Positions 46,038 through 55,137 of a stretch of DNA of 64,000 bases are shown here, in pieces. This stretch comes from an uncultured Actinomycetes bacterium. GTDB taxonomy: Bacteria > Actinomycetota > Coriobacteriia > Coriobacteriales > Atopobiaceae. How positions within the stretch are numbered: position 1 is the first letter of the stretch; every line of letters starts with the position of its first letter. The position numbers and the translations under genes were made by a program. The notes beneath the pieces are model-generated. The model saw nothing but the letters and a program-made list of their open reading frames with translations, had not been told where the DNA came from and searched no databases. The stretch is from NCBI GenBank assembly GCA_900314645.1, contig OMWB01000011.1:1-64000 (forward strand), written 5' to 3'.

Positions 46038-46199
46038 TACCAGTTTTTTGCGGTTTTGGGAAGGTCGAAAGAGACACCGTCCATTATCAATGATTCAACT
46101 ATCGAAAAACCGCAGGTAAAGCTGCATATCAATAATGAAAACAAGACCTCGAAATGCCGCTATGAAAATCGACCTTCCCAAAACCGCAAAAAGCTGGTA
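46038..46199. repeat. Long inverted repeat F (31-bp arms, 100-base loop, AT-rich)
   Basis: Arms 46038-46068 and 46169-46199 are reverse complements with one T-G wobble. The surrounding ~250 bp (about 46000-46260) are clearly richer in A and T than the rest of the window. The loop holds GAAAAACCGCAGGTAAA (46104-46120), identical to 14174-14190. It lies between convergent genes (glmM copy 2 and the LCP gene). No protein-coding sequence is credible here. Confidence 0.88.
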
Positions 46200-46309
46200 C
46201 AAATTGCGATCCCTTGCCTATACAGGCGGCATCCGATACCGTCTACAGGCCAAAAGGAGGGGCCGCTGCGTTTGCAGCGACCCCTTCACGTTCAACTATC
46301 GCTTAAGAG

Positions 46310-47806
46310 CTAGCCGACCTGGTCCAAACCAAGTACGAGCACGACGTTGGCATCGATGGGATAGCTACCGTCGTTGGCGATGATCTCTGGATTGCCACCG
46401 ATGACCTCGGCAACCGCGCGAGCCTTCGCCTCGGCGTCGTCACCGTTGTACACCAGGAAGGTGTAGTCATACAGATAGGCGGCGTCGTCAGCAACAGCGG
46501 AGAAGCCACGGGAAGCGAGCGTCTCGGCAAAGCTGCTGGCGAGTCCATCCGTGCCTGCACCGTTCAGCACCGAGACGGTGCCGCTGTAATCTAGACCACT
46601 CGGCTCGGCAATGACGCCACCATACTGCGACTCGCCGTTCTGGCTAATGGAGCCCGCAATACCAGCCGTGAAATCCTCGTCCTCAGAGGCGTACGGAGGC
46701 AGGCCCGCGTCAACGCGCCTCATCATCTCTTGCCACGCCTCGGTGTCGCAGATCTCGTACCAGAGGTCATCGTAGTAGGTAGAGATGGTGGGCTCCTGGC
46801 CAGAATAGAAGTTCTTGTCGATATCCAAGTCCTTCATTTGGACGGCCAGGCTCAGGATGGAGCCCAGGTCCATGTCCGTGGTGACATAGTCTGCCAGCGT
46901 GGAGATGGTCCCCGACATGGTGACAATGTCGCTCGCGAGCACCTTACGCGCGATGGCCGAGATGACCATGCGCTGGTTGGCCGCGCGGTAGAAATCGCCG
47001 CCACCGTACTCGTCGTAGGCATGGCGAGAACGGCAGAGCATCAGCGAGTCCCAACCATTCAGGTGGTGAGTGCCAGCCTCAAGCGCAAGGCCGGTGTACT
47101 CCGGGTCGTTGATTGCCACGGGAAGCGTGACGTCAATGCCGCCAATCTGGTCAACGATGGCGACGAACGCGTCAAAGTCAATCTCCGCATAGTGAGAGAT
47201 CGGTACGCCCGCGAACTGCTGAACAACCTCAACCATATAGCTGGGGCCGCCGAACGAATATGCGGAGTTGATCTTCGCCTCGCCGTTGTAGCCCATGTCC
47301 ACGTAGGTGTCTCGCGGGATGGAGACGAGCGTGACCTTGACGTCTTGCGGGTCGATGCGAGCGAGGATGATGGTGTCGGCGCGGTAGTTCCAGTACTCCT
47401 CGCCTTCTTCCTCGACGCGCTCCTCACCCTTGTCGACGCCCAAGAGCAACATGTAGAACGGGTCGCTCGGCTTGTCGCGCTCCGAAAGGATAGTGAGCAA
47501 GTCCTCGTTAGCGCCTGCGGTAAGGCGCTTGTTGATGCTGTTGATGTAGGCCCACGCCACGGCGCCGAATCCAAGCAGACTCACGAGCACCACAACGAGA
47601 ATGCCTCTCAGGACCGCTCGGCGGGTGCGCCGGCGGCGAATACGTGAATAGTGCGCGACCGCGTTCTCGCGCGAAAGGGCCTCGTCAGAACCGACTACCT
47701 GGCCGACTGAGGTGTCGGTGGCGGAAGCGGCATGTCTGCTCGCGACGTTGGCGGAGTGCTCACTGTGCTCCGCGCTGGTCATGGCCCTGTGCTTAGCTGC
47801 AGCCAA
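46310..47806 (-). CDS. LytR-CpsA-Psr (LCP) family wall-polymer ligase
   Basis: A protein of ~498 residues. An Arg-rich cytoplasmic segment (RIRRRRTRRAVLR) precedes one membrane helix (GILVVVLVSLLGFGAVAWAY) and an extracytoplasmic LCP domain with DTIILARIDP, VSIPRDTYV, KINSAYSFGG and CRSRHAYDEYGGGDFYRAANQRMVI. A C-terminal LytR_C domain (VSVLNGAGTDGLASSFAETLASRGF) follows. LCP enzymes attach teichoic-acid-like or other glycopolymers to peptidoglycan. The start is unsure: TTG at 47804-47806 has a strong AAGGGGGA site, while ATG at 47780-47782 lacks one. It is divergent from guaA. Confidence 0.9.
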   Translation of the reverse strand: MAAAKHRAMTSAEHSEHSANVASRHAASATDTSVGQVVGSDEALSRENAVAHYSRIRRRRTRRAVLRGILVVVLVSLLGFGAVAWAYINSINKRLTAGANEDLLTILSERDKPSDPFYMLLLGVDKGEERVEEEGEEYWNYRADTIILARIDPQDVKVTLVSIPRDTYVDMGYNGEAKINSAYSFGGPSYMVEVVQQFAGVPISHYAEIDFDAFVAIVDQIGGIDVTLPVAINDPEYTGLALEAGTHHLNGWDSLMLCRSRHAYDEYGGGDFYRAANQRMVISAIARKVLASDIVTMSGTISTLADYVTTDMDLGSILSLAVQMKDLDIDKNFYSGQEPTISTYYDDLWYEICDTEAWQEMMRRVDAGLPPYASEDEDFTAGIAGSISQNGESQYGGVIAEPSGLDYSGTVSVLNGAGTDGLASSFAETLASRGFSAVADDAAYLYDYTFLVYNGDDAEAKARAVAEVIGGNPEIIANDGSYPIDANVVLVLGLDQVG

Positions 47807-48084
47807 AAGTCCCCCTTGGTCATGCGGCCTTGCGACCGCTCCTGATCGTTGCGGCGAATGCCGCACGTTCCTGCGTGCCCGCAAGGTCGGGACACAGGCC
47901 TATTTATTGTCGGTCAACAGGGCAAATGGCACAACCGAATCTTTCGTTATCCACATAAGTAAACGCGTTTGGGCTGCCTACCTGCTGCTCAGCGTCGGCG
48001 GGAAGTTACGAGATGTGAGCACATTTCATAGATGCTGCAGCTCAGCCGTATGATGATGCGGTCATCGCGTTCGAGGAGGTCTCT

Positions 48085-49674
48085 ATGCAGGCGGCGCATC
48101 CCAAGCAGTTTGTGGCGGTTCTCGACTTTGGAGCTCAGTACGGGCAGCTCATTGCGCGACGCGTGCGCGACTGTCACGTGTACTCCGAGCTCGTCCCCTG
48201 TGACGTCAGCGCGTCAGAGCTTGCCGCAATGGCGCCGTCAGCCATCATCTTGTCGGGAGGGCCGGCAAGCGTCTATGCGGACGACGCCCCTCGTGTGGAC
48301 TCCGCAATCTTTGAGCTGGGCATCCCCATCTTGGGCTTCTGCTACGGGCATCAGGTTATGGCCGTCACGCTGGGCGGCGAGGTGGCGCATGCCGAAAAGG
48401 GGGAGTACGGCCCTGCGGAATTGGTGCGTTCGGGCTCGTCCGAGCTGCTCATGTCTACCCCGGGCGAGCAGACCGTGTGGATGAGCCATCGCGACTCGGT
48501 GAGCCGCGTCCCAGAGGGCTTTACGGTTACCGCCCGCACCGCCACCTGTCCCGTGGCCGCGATGGAGTGCGCCGAGAGGCGGTTCTACGCCACGCAGTTC
48601 CATCCCGAGGTGCGCCACACTGCCTACGGCCACCGCATGTTGGAGAACTTCCTCTTTGGCATCTGCCGTCTTGAGCCCAACTGGACCATGGAGGGCATCA
48701 TCGAACAGCAAGTTGCCGCCATCCGCGAGCAGGTGGGGGACGACCGCGTAATCCTGGGCCTCTCGGGCGGTGTGGACTCAAGCGTGGTTGCCGCGCTTGT
48801 GCATCGTGCCATCGGCGACCAGCTTACCTGCGTGTTTCTGAACCACGGTATGCTCCGCAAGGGAGAGCCCGAGCTGGTGGAGGAAGTGTTCCGCGGGCAG
48901 TTTGACGTGCCGCTGGTGCACGTCCATGCGGAGGAGCGCTATGCTGCGCTCCTTGCCGGCGTGACCGACCCGGAAGAGAAGCGCCGTCGCATCGGCACCG
49001 AGTTCTGGAAGGTGTTCTTCGAGGAAGCCGAGCGGCTTCACGGCGTGCGGTGGATGGCGCAGGGCACCATCTACCCCGACATCATTGAGAGCGGTGCGCG
49101 CAAGACGGGCGGCAAGGCGTCGACTATCAAGAGCCACCACAACCTGATTCCCTTCCCCGAGGGCGTGCGCTTTGACCTCATCGAGCCGCTTGACCACTTC
49201 TTCAAGGACGAGGTGCGCGAGCTGGGTGTGGCGCTAGGCCTGCCCGAGAAGATGGTGTATCGCCAGCCGTTCCCGGGGCCAGGGCTCGCCATTCGCATCA
49301 TTGGTGAGGTCACGCCCGAGAAGCTCGACATCCTGCGCGACGCCGACGCCATCGTGCGCGAGGAGCTTGACGCCTACAACGAGGACCTCTTCCAGAAGAC
49401 GGGCGACCGCAACTCTGAACATAGCTGCTGGCAGTATTTCGCCGTGCTGCCCGACATCAAGAGCGTGGGCGTGATGGGTGACGAGCGCACCTATGCGCGG
49501 CCCGTCATCTTGCGCGCGGTGGAGAGCGCCGACGCCATGACGGCCGACTGGGCGCGCCTTCCCTATGACGTGCTCGCGCGCATCAGCGGGCGCATCGTGG
49601 GCGAGGTCGCGGGCATCAACCGCGTCGTCTACGACATTACGCCCAAGCCTCCCGCGACGATCGAGTGGGAGTGA
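48085..49674 (+). CDS. guaA: GMP synthase (glutamine-hydrolysing)
   Basis: A 529-residue enzyme converting XMP to GMP. The class-I amidotransferase part has the nucleophile Cys in GFCYGHQ (about residue 92) and the His-Glu pair in QFHPEV. The ATP-pyrophosphatase part has LGLSGGVDSSVVAAL (about 230), then KTGGKASTIKSHHNL, RQPFPGPGLAIRI and the C-terminal dimerisation domain ending PPATIEWE. It has GAGGAGG ahead of ATG 48085. No purine riboswitch was recognisable in the 278-bp gap upstream. It converges with the dipeptidase gene, 9 bp apart and with no visible terminator. Confidence 0.97.
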   Translation: MQAAHPKQFVAVLDFGAQYGQLIARRVRDCHVYSELVPCDVSASELAAMAPSAIILSGGPASVYADDAPRVDSAIFELGIPILGFCYGHQVMAVTLGGEVAHAEKGEYGPAELVRSGSSELLMSTPGEQTVWMSHRDSVSRVPEGFTVTARTATCPVAAMECAERRFYATQFHPEVRHTAYGHRMLENFLFGICRLEPNWTMEGIIEQQVAAIREQVGDDRVILGLSGGVDSSVVAALVHRAIGDQLTCVFLNHGMLRKGEPELVEEVFRGQFDVPLVHVHAEERYAALLAGVTDPEEKRRRIGTEFWKVFFEEAERLHGVRWMAQGTIYPDIIESGARKTGGKASTIKSHHNLIPFPEGVRFDLIEPLDHFFKDEVRELGVALGLPEKMVYRQPFPGPGLAIRIIGEVTPEKLDILRDADAIVREELDAYNEDLFQKTGDRNSEHSCWQYFAVLPDIKSVGVMGDERTYARPVILRAVESADAMTADWARLPYDVLARISGRIVGEVAGINRVVYDITPKPPATIEWE

Positions 49675-49683
49675 TTCAAGGAC

Positions 49684-50811
49684 CTACGAGACGGAGCTGA
49701 AGAACCTCAGCGCGTTCTCGTAGAAGAGCTTGCGCGTCACGTCGAGGCCAAAGCGCTCCTCGAAGCGCTCGAACAACGCTTGCTGGCCCGAGCAGTCGGC
49801 CAGCCATGTGGGGACGTCGGCCCCGTCTCGGTCGGAGCCAAGGGCAATGTGGTCCTCGCCGCCCAGGCTCAGCCAGTGGTCAACGTGGGCGGACAGCTCG
49901 TCAAAGGTGTAGGCGTACCCGCCGTCATGCACGAAGCCCTCATGGAAGTTGAGGCCCACCACACCGCCGCGCGCCGTCAGGGCGCCGAACTGCTCGTCGG
50001 TGAGGTTGCGCAGGTGGTTGCACACGGAGCGCGCGTTTGAGTGCGTGGCTACGTAGGGCTTGGTCGCGATCTCGTCCAGCTCCCAGAAGCCCTTCTCGTT
50101 CAGGTGGGACACGTCCGCCACGATTCCATGCTCCTCGAGCGCCGCAACGTACTCCCTGCCCAGCTGGGAGAGTCCCTGGTCAGGGTACTCGTTTCCGCTG
50201 CCAAGAACGTTTTTATAGTTCCACGTGACCCCGGCGATGAGCACCCCGTCACGTTCAAACTCGTCCACGACCTCAAGCCCGGCATCGAGGCACGCGGCGT
50301 TCTCCACCGTGAGGATTGCCGCAACCTTGCCTTCGTCCAGGATGGATGGGATATCGGAAAACCTGCGCACTTGCGCGAACGTGTCGCTCTGCTCCTCCAT
50401 CTGCCGCTTGAACCACGCGACGCCCTCTCGGTACCACTCGATTGCCGGGATGTCTCCCTGCACGTCGCCTTCCGCATCGGGGATCCAGATGGCGTAGCAC
50501 TGTGCCCAGCGCACCCCTCCCATTCGGTTGGCCGATATCTGGGCGTTGGTGTCGGCGAGGTCGCCCGAGAACTTGTTGTTGAAGTTTGCGTAGGGGGCGT
50601 GTGACCTCATGCCCAGGACATCGATCGTGTCGGCATGCATGTCAAAGCTGTCTATGGGAAGCCTTGCGCCTGTCATCTCATCCGCTGACGAGGGATCCTG
50701 CTGACCACCACTTGCGGGAAGTGCGCATGACGTGACCGCGAGCGTGGCCACGCCAGCCATACCAGAAAGCAGCGTCCTTCGTGAGATGTTGAATGTGGTG
50801 CCACGGGCCAT
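49684..50811 (-). CDS. Membrane dipeptidase (renal dipeptidase family) Tat lipoprotein
   Basis: A 375-residue zinc dipeptidase. The N-terminus has a twin-arginine signal (NISRRTLLSG) with a hydrophobic core and lipobox VTSC-A. The catalytic domain has the metal ligands FDMHADT (about residue 56), the bridging Glu in LTVENAAC, HSNARSVCNH (about 262) and GSDRDGAD (about 325). Members cleave dipeptides including D-amino-acid ones, from outside the cell; the lipid anchor fits this. It has AAAGGAGG ahead of the ATG. Confidence 0.92.
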   Translation of the reverse strand: MARGTTFNISRRTLLSGMAGVATLAVTSCALPASGGQQDPSSADEMTGARLPIDSFDMHADTIDVLGMRSHAPYANFNNKFSGDLADTNAQISANRMGGVRWAQCYAIWIPDAEGDVQGDIPAIEWYREGVAWFKRQMEEQSDTFAQVRRFSDIPSILDEGKVAAILTVENAACLDAGLEVVDEFERDGVLIAGVTWNYKNVLGSGNEYPDQGLSQLGREYVAALEEHGIVADVSHLNEKGFWELDEIATKPYVATHSNARSVCNHLRNLTDEQFGALTARGGVVGLNFHEGFVHDGGYAYTFDELSAHVDHWLSLGGEDHIALGSDRDGADVPTWLADCSGQQALFERFEERFGLDVTRKLFYENALRFFSSVS

Positions 50812-50866
50812 GTGTCTACCTCCTTTGTGTCTATGTAGGTAGCATACAAAAGCCCAAAGCCTGCAA

Positions 50867-51550
50867 TCAATCGTCGATGAACCGATACCCGATTCCGATC
50901 TCAGTGATGATGTACTCGGGGTCGGTCGGGTCCTTCTCTATCTTTCTTCTGAGATTGGTCATGAAGACGCGCAGAGATTGGTAGTTGTCCTCGCCGCCAT
51001 TGCCCCAGATGCTGTCCTGGATGAAGTGATGAGTCAGGACTTTCCCTTGGTTCTCAATCAAAAGCTTGAGAATACGGAACTCGATCGGGGTCAGGTGAAC
51101 GGGCTTGCCCTCGATTGTCACCTGATGAGAGCTGACATTCATCTCGAGCGAGCGGAAGGAAAAGACGTCGTTCTTCAGGGGCACCGGGGTCGCCTTGCGG
51201 AGAGCAACCCTGATTCTCGCCATGAGCTCCCCAATGCTGAAGGGCTTCGTGACGTAGTCGTCCGCCCCGTTGTCGAGCGCCTCCACCTTCTCCTTCTCTT
51301 TTTCTCGGGCCGAGACGACGATTACCGGCGTGGACGAGATCGCCCTAATCTGCGAGAGGACCTCTCTTCCGTCCACGTCTGGCAGCCCAAGGTCGAGCAA
51401 GACCAGCTCCGGCTTGTCCGACAAGAAGCGAGAGATTCCCGAGAGCCCGTTCTCTGCAATGATGGGGGTGTATCCATTGGTCTTCAAAGAGAGCTCAAGA
51501 AGACGGATGATCGCCTTGTCATCCTCGATGATTAGAATCAGGTTGCTCAC
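50867..51550 (-). CDS. kdpE: OmpR-family response regulator KdpE
   Basis: A 227-residue two-component regulator. The receiver domain has IIEDDKAI (acidic pocket), the phospho-acceptor Asp in LVLLDLGLPD (about 52) and the conserved Lys in DDYVTKPFS. The C-terminal winged helix shows HLTPIEFRILKLLIEN and SLRVFMTNLRRKIE, closest to KdpE. It likely controls the trk-type potassium genes upstream. GTG (complement 51548-51550) has GGAG upstream and overlaps the kdpD end by 32 bp; the long upstream frame is rejected. Confidence 0.93.
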   Translation of the reverse strand: MSNLILIIEDDKAIIRLLELSLKTNGYTPIIAENGLSGISRFLSDKPELVLLDLGLPDVDGREVLSQIRAISSTPVIVVSAREKEKEKVEALDNGADDYVTKPFSIGELMARIRVALRKATPVPLKNDVFSFRSLEMNVSSHQVTIEGKPVHLTPIEFRILKLLIENQGKVLTHHFIQDSIWGNGGEDNYQSLRVFMTNLRRKIEKDPTDPEYIITEIGIGYRFIDD

Positions 51551-52559
51551 GATTCGCCATCTCCTTTCCCGGGATACTGAAACGGAAGGTCGCCCCGCCC
51601 TTGCTGTTGTTGAAGGCGGATATCTCTCCTCCGTGGGCCTCAACGATTGCCTTGCAGATGCTGAGACCGAGTCCGGTGGAACGCCTGCGGTCAAGCTTGG
51701 AGGTCAACGAGTAGAAGTCCCCAAAGATCTTGTCCATGAGGTCCTCTCGGACTCCTCCGCCGTTGTCAGAGACTTCGAAGACAACCGAATCGCCCTCCGG
51801 GTAATACGAAAGCTCAATCTCGGTACCGTTGGGAGTGTGCTTAATCGCATTATCAATCAGGTTGACGAAGACCTGGATCAGGAGTCGACTGTCACAGTAG
51901 ACCGTCATGACTTCCTCGTTATGCCTGATTGTGAGCGTGTGCCCTTGCAAATGGTTGCGCACGCGTCGGTTAATCTCCAGGCAGAGGTCATCCGTCATCT
52001 CTTCCTGCCGGTTGACCAGCTTCCTTCCTTCCTGCAGTCGAGATAGCTCCAGCAGGCTCTCAACAAAGACGGTCAGGTCGCAGGACTCTTGGTAGATGTC
52101 CCTGATGATGCTCCTCTTCTCCTCTTCTCCAATGGCGGAGAAGCTCGTGTTGAGGAAATCGGAGCCGCTTTGGATCATCGTGAGCGGTGTGCGAATGTCG
52201 TGGGACAGGCTGCGTAAGAGCGACGTCTTGAACTTCTCGTTCTCAAACTGGATTCGCGTCTCTTGCCGCTGGTCGGAGATCCTGTGGTTATCCAAGACAA
52301 TCTCGATTTCTCGCAGGGAGTTCTCAAGGTAAGCCTCGTCGTCCTCGTTGTCTTCCACTCCCGTGTCTTCCACAATCATGGCGCCGTACTGCTCCGTCTC
52401 GGAAACGATCGGATAGATTGAGACGTCCTTTCCCTGTAAGAGGCCGCTGCCCCTGTTCAGGACCGTGTTCCTCTCCCTGGAGAAGTCGATGGCTTCCTGC
52501 AGGGACGTGCAGATGTCACGATGTCCGTAGATGGCGCCCTCTGCTGTCGAGATTGCCAC
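51519..52559 (-). CDS. kdpD: Sensor kinase KdpD, C-terminal part (frameshifted from the N-terminal part)
   Basis: The GAF-like remainder and histidine kinase domain: H-box SLLRSLSHDIRTPLTMI (phospho-His), N-box FVNLIDNAIKHTPNG, G1 VSDNGGGV, G2 STGLGLSICKAIVEAHGG. The 346-residue frame opens with GTG at 52559 directly behind an AAAGAG, with no proper ribosome-binding distance. The natural continuation is the upstream membrane part in the other frame. One extra A in the GAAAG run (plus-strand 52563-52565) would join them as ...LNRKEVAISTAEG..., so it is most likely one gene with a 1-base deletion (real, phase-variable, or a sequence error). Confidence 0.85.
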   Translation of the reverse strand: MAISTAEGAIYGHRDICTSLQEAIDFSRERNTVLNRGSGLLQGKDVSIYPIVSETEQYGAMIVEDTGVEDNEDDEAYLENSLREIEIVLDNHRISDQRQETRIQFENEKFKTSLLRSLSHDIRTPLTMIQSGSDFLNTSFSAIGEEEKRSIIRDIYQESCDLTVFVESLLELSRLQEGRKLVNRQEEMTDDLCLEINRRVRNHLQGHTLTIRHNEEVMTVYCDSRLLIQVFVNLIDNAIKHTPNGTEIELSYYPEGDSVVFEVSDNGGGVREDLMDKIFGDFYSLTSKLDRRRSTGLGLSICKAIVEAHGGEISAFNNSKGGATFRFSIPGKEMANREQPDSNHRG

Positions 52560-53023
52560 CTCTTTCTATTCAGACGCTCCTCAAGTACGGGGGTGACTGA
52601 CTCAAAGATGTCATCGGCAGACTTCACGCTGTTGAGTGTCTGCAGCAGCTCGTACATGGTGGAAAGTCGCTCTTGGTTCCTGTGGGAAATCGTGATCTGC
52701 TGCTGAAGCTGCACAACCAGAGAGTTCACGACAAAGGAGACGATGAGGAAGATGATGAAGCTGACGTAGTGGTTCGGGTTGTAGATTCGAAGCGTGTAGA
52801 TGGGCTCCGTGATGAAGTAGTCAAATGACAGCACAAAGACCAAGGAGCCCAGTACCCCGTACAGAAGCTCCTTGGTTTCGATGATGATGATCAGGATGCT
52901 GAGGACGAAGAAGAGGTAGATGATCTCGTCTCGGGCATTGAGCTCATGAAGGGACAGCTCCAAGACGATTGTCATGGCAGCGACAGACAGAAAGATCAAA
53001 AGACCTCTGTACTTCTGTTGCAT
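52457..53023 (-). CDS. kdpD: Sensor kinase KdpD, N-terminal membrane part (truncated by frameshift)
   Basis: A DUF4118-type block of four membrane segments (LLIFLSVAAMTIVLEL; IIYLFFVLSILIIIIE; LLYGVLGSLVFVLSF; YVSFIIFLIVSFVVNSLVV), then a coiled linker into a GAF region, ending LEERLNRK at the frameshift (about 52565). The last ~35 residues are out-of-frame nonsense rich in Arg, Ser and Pro. The large cytoplasmic KdpD/universal-stress N-terminal domain of E. coli KdpD is missing; the protein starts at the membrane block. It immediately follows trkH. Confidence 0.83.
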   Translation of the reverse strand: MQQKYRGLLIFLSVAAMTIVLELSLHELNARDEIIYLFFVLSILIIIIETKELLYGVLGSLVFVLSFDYFITEPIYTLRIYNPNHYVSFIIFLIVSFVVNSLVVQLQQQITISHRNQERLSTMYELLQTLNSVKSADDIFESVTPVLEERLNRKRWQSRQQRAPSTDIVTSARPCRKPSTSPGRGTRS

Positions 53024-54475
53024 CTACAGGTTCTCCTTATGGCGGATATCCCTAGCTCCCAACAGGATTGCGCGGATAATCACCATAATCTCAAGCCTCC
53101 CGAAGAACATGCCGAGAATCGATGTCCACAGGATTATCGGGTGAGCGGAAGCTCCTGTGATGCCGACGGTCAGGCCAACGGTCGAGAGCGAGGAGATGAA
53201 CTCGAACATGGAGTCCTGCAGGGAGTAGCCGAACAACGTGAAAACGAAGGAGCCCACAAGGAACAGCAGGAGATAGAGGATGGTGTAGCTTGAGACGGAA
53301 AGCATCTCGTCTTCCTCAAGCAGCTCTCGCCGCCCCGTCCTTCGGATGTAGATCGGTCGAACCATGCCCTTGCGGTAGATGGTCTCTCGGATGATTTTGA
53401 AGATGCCCTTTAGGGACACGATCAGACGGTACTGCTTGAGGCCGCCGCCCGTGGACTCGCTCTCGCCGCCGATGATCATGGCAAAGATCATCAGAGAGAA
53501 CATCGCGGCCGGAAGAACAGTGAAGTCATTCACCGTGGCAAAGCCGGTCGTCGTGATGCAGCTGACCATCTGAAACAGGGCGATTCTGAAGCGATCGAAA
53601 ACTGGTCCATCGTTCAGGCTGGCAAAGGAGAGCAGCGTGATGATGGGCAGGAAGACGACGAGGAACCGCACCTCGCAATGATCGAAGGCTTCCTTCCACT
53701 TTCCACGTAGGACAAGGAAGTGGATGACGAAGGTCGTCGCTCCCATGAGCATCAGCGCGATGGTGATGAGCTCCACCGCAAAGGAGGAGTAGGCACCGAT
53801 GCTATCTGCGCGCACAGCAAAACCACCCGTGGACACGGCCGCGATTGAGGTGTTGACCGCGTCAAACGCCGGAACGCCTGCCACGATGTATGCCAGCGTG
53901 CCGATTGCGATCATGCCCAGATAGATGGTGAAGATCACGCGGCTGTTGCCCATGAGCGTCGGCATGAGACGATCCGTGTGCCCCTCTGCCATGTAGATGT
54001 GTATGCCGTACCTCTGGGAGAAGAAGTTCGTGACGATGAGGACGAGTCCGACGCCACCGATGAACTGCGAAAGCGAGCGGAAGAATAGGAACACATGGGG
54101 GCAGTTCTCGACGTCTACGACGGAGAGGCCGGTCGTGGAATAGCCGCTCGTCATCTCGAAGACGGCCTGGGTGAAGGTCATGCCGCCCTTGATAAGCCAT
54201 GGAACCGCGCTGATCAGGATTGCCACAATCCAGACGCACACGACCAGAAGCGAATAGTAGTGCGTCTCGAGCCGTTCCTCAGACTGAATCGGGTACAGCA
54301 AATTCGCAAGATAGCTGAGGCCGATAGAGAGGATGCCCGGGATCGCAAAGCAGTGAATCCATCTGATCTCTTCTGGATAGAAGACCAGCAGAGCAAGGGG
54401 GACCAGCTGGATGATTCCGATGATGCCGATAAACCTTCCAAGATACTGAAGGATTCGGCGGTACGTCTCTTTCAT
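53024..54475 (-). CDS. trkH: Trk/Ktr-type potassium uptake membrane protein TrkH
   Basis: A 483-residue K+ channel-like subunit with about ten hydrophobic segments. Its four selectivity-filter loops are visible, each with a conserved glycine: TSGYSTTGLS, VSTGGFAV, ITTTGFAT and STVGLTVG. It works with the TrkA proteins encoded just upstream. Its start overlaps the trkA2 stop by 4 bp. kdpD follows immediately, so uptake and control genes share a unit. Confidence 0.95.
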   Translation of the reverse strand: MKETYRRILQYLGRFIGIIGIIQLVPLALLVFYPEEIRWIHCFAIPGILSIGLSYLANLLYPIQSEERLETHYYSLLVVCVWIVAILISAVPWLIKGGMTFTQAVFEMTSGYSTTGLSVVDVENCPHVFLFFRSLSQFIGGVGLVLIVTNFFSQRYGIHIYMAEGHTDRLMPTLMGNSRVIFTIYLGMIAIGTLAYIVAGVPAFDAVNTSIAAVSTGGFAVRADSIGAYSSFAVELITIALMLMGATTFVIHFLVLRGKWKEAFDHCEVRFLVVFLPIITLLSFASLNDGPVFDRFRIALFQMVSCITTTGFATVNDFTVLPAAMFSLMIFAMIIGGESESTGGGLKQYRLIVSLKGIFKIIRETIYRKGMVRPIYIRRTGRRELLEEDEMLSVSSYTILYLLLFLVGSFVFTLFGYSLQDSMFEFISSLSTVGLTVGITGASAHPIILWTSILGMFFGRLEIMVIIRAILLGARDIRHKENL

Positions 54476-55137
54476 GACCGTTTTCTCCGGAACAGGGCGG
54501 TTACGCGCTCCATGGACTCTGCGGTGGTTACGAGGAGAACCTTATCGCCGTCCTGCAGTACCGTCTTGCCGTTTGGAATGATGCCTTGGTCCTGACGGTA
54601 GACGCAGCTGATGCTGGCAATGCCAGAAAGGTTCAATTGCTCAAGCGACTTGCCGCACGCCTCATCGTCTTGCTTGATTCGAAGCTCAAGAATCTGAATC
54701 TTGTCGTCTTCCAAGGAGAGGGAGTCGATGAGGCTGTCCAGAGAGGCGGAGGAGTGAATCTGCTCGCCAAGAAGGTACGTTGCGCAGAGGACGGCGTCGA
54801 CGCCGAGCTTCTTCAGCAAGGACACGTTCTTGGGGTTGACGACTGTGGCAATGCAGCGCTTCACACCGAGCAACTGCTTGGCCGTCTTGCAGGCAACGTA
54901 GTTCTTGATGTCGTTTTGGGACAGCGCGATGAACAGGTCGGCACCCTTTGCGCCCGCGGCAAGGAGGTTGTTCTCCCGAACCGGGCTTCTGTGGATGACG
55001 GGTATGTTGTTGCGCTCCGAAAGGTAGTGACAGGCCTTTTCGTCTCGGTTGATGACGATGAGGTTGTTGCCCCTGCGGTTGAACAAGTTGATGAGGTAGT
55101 CGGCCTCATGGAGGCCATCAGCAATGACGATCTTCAT
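54472..55137 (-). CDS. trkA: TrkA-type regulatory subunit, second protein (RCK with TrkA_C)
   Basis: A 221-residue cytoplasmic ring subunit gating TrkH. The N-terminal Rossmann-like domain is degenerate at the glycine loop (MKIVIADGLHEADYL instead of GxGxxG). A TrkA_C-like domain follows (about 140-215: ILELRIKQDDEACGKSLEQLNL, GIIPNGKTVLQDGDKVLLV). Nucleotide binding may be lost or altered here, while the paired upstream protein keeps it. Confidence 0.9.
   Translation of the reverse strand: MKIVIADGLHEADYLINLFNRRGNNLIVINRDEKACHYLSERNNIPVIHRSPVRENNLLAAGAKGADLFIALSQNDIKNYVACKTAKQLLGVKRCIATVVNPKNVSLLKKLGVDAVLCATYLLGEQIHSSASLDSLIDSLSLEDDKIQILELRIKQDDEACGKSLEQLNLSGIASISCVYRQDQGIIPNGKTVLQDGDKVLLVTTAESMERVTALFRRKRS

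Noticed and set aside
47807..48084. Purine riboswitch upstream of guaA
   Set aside because: The conserved TATA/kissing-loop purine aptamer pattern is not visible.
51551..51694. 48-residue N-terminal extension of KdpE
   Set aside because: Receiver domains start directly at the assigned GTG; the extension is an Arg/Ser/Pro-rich shadow of kdpD.
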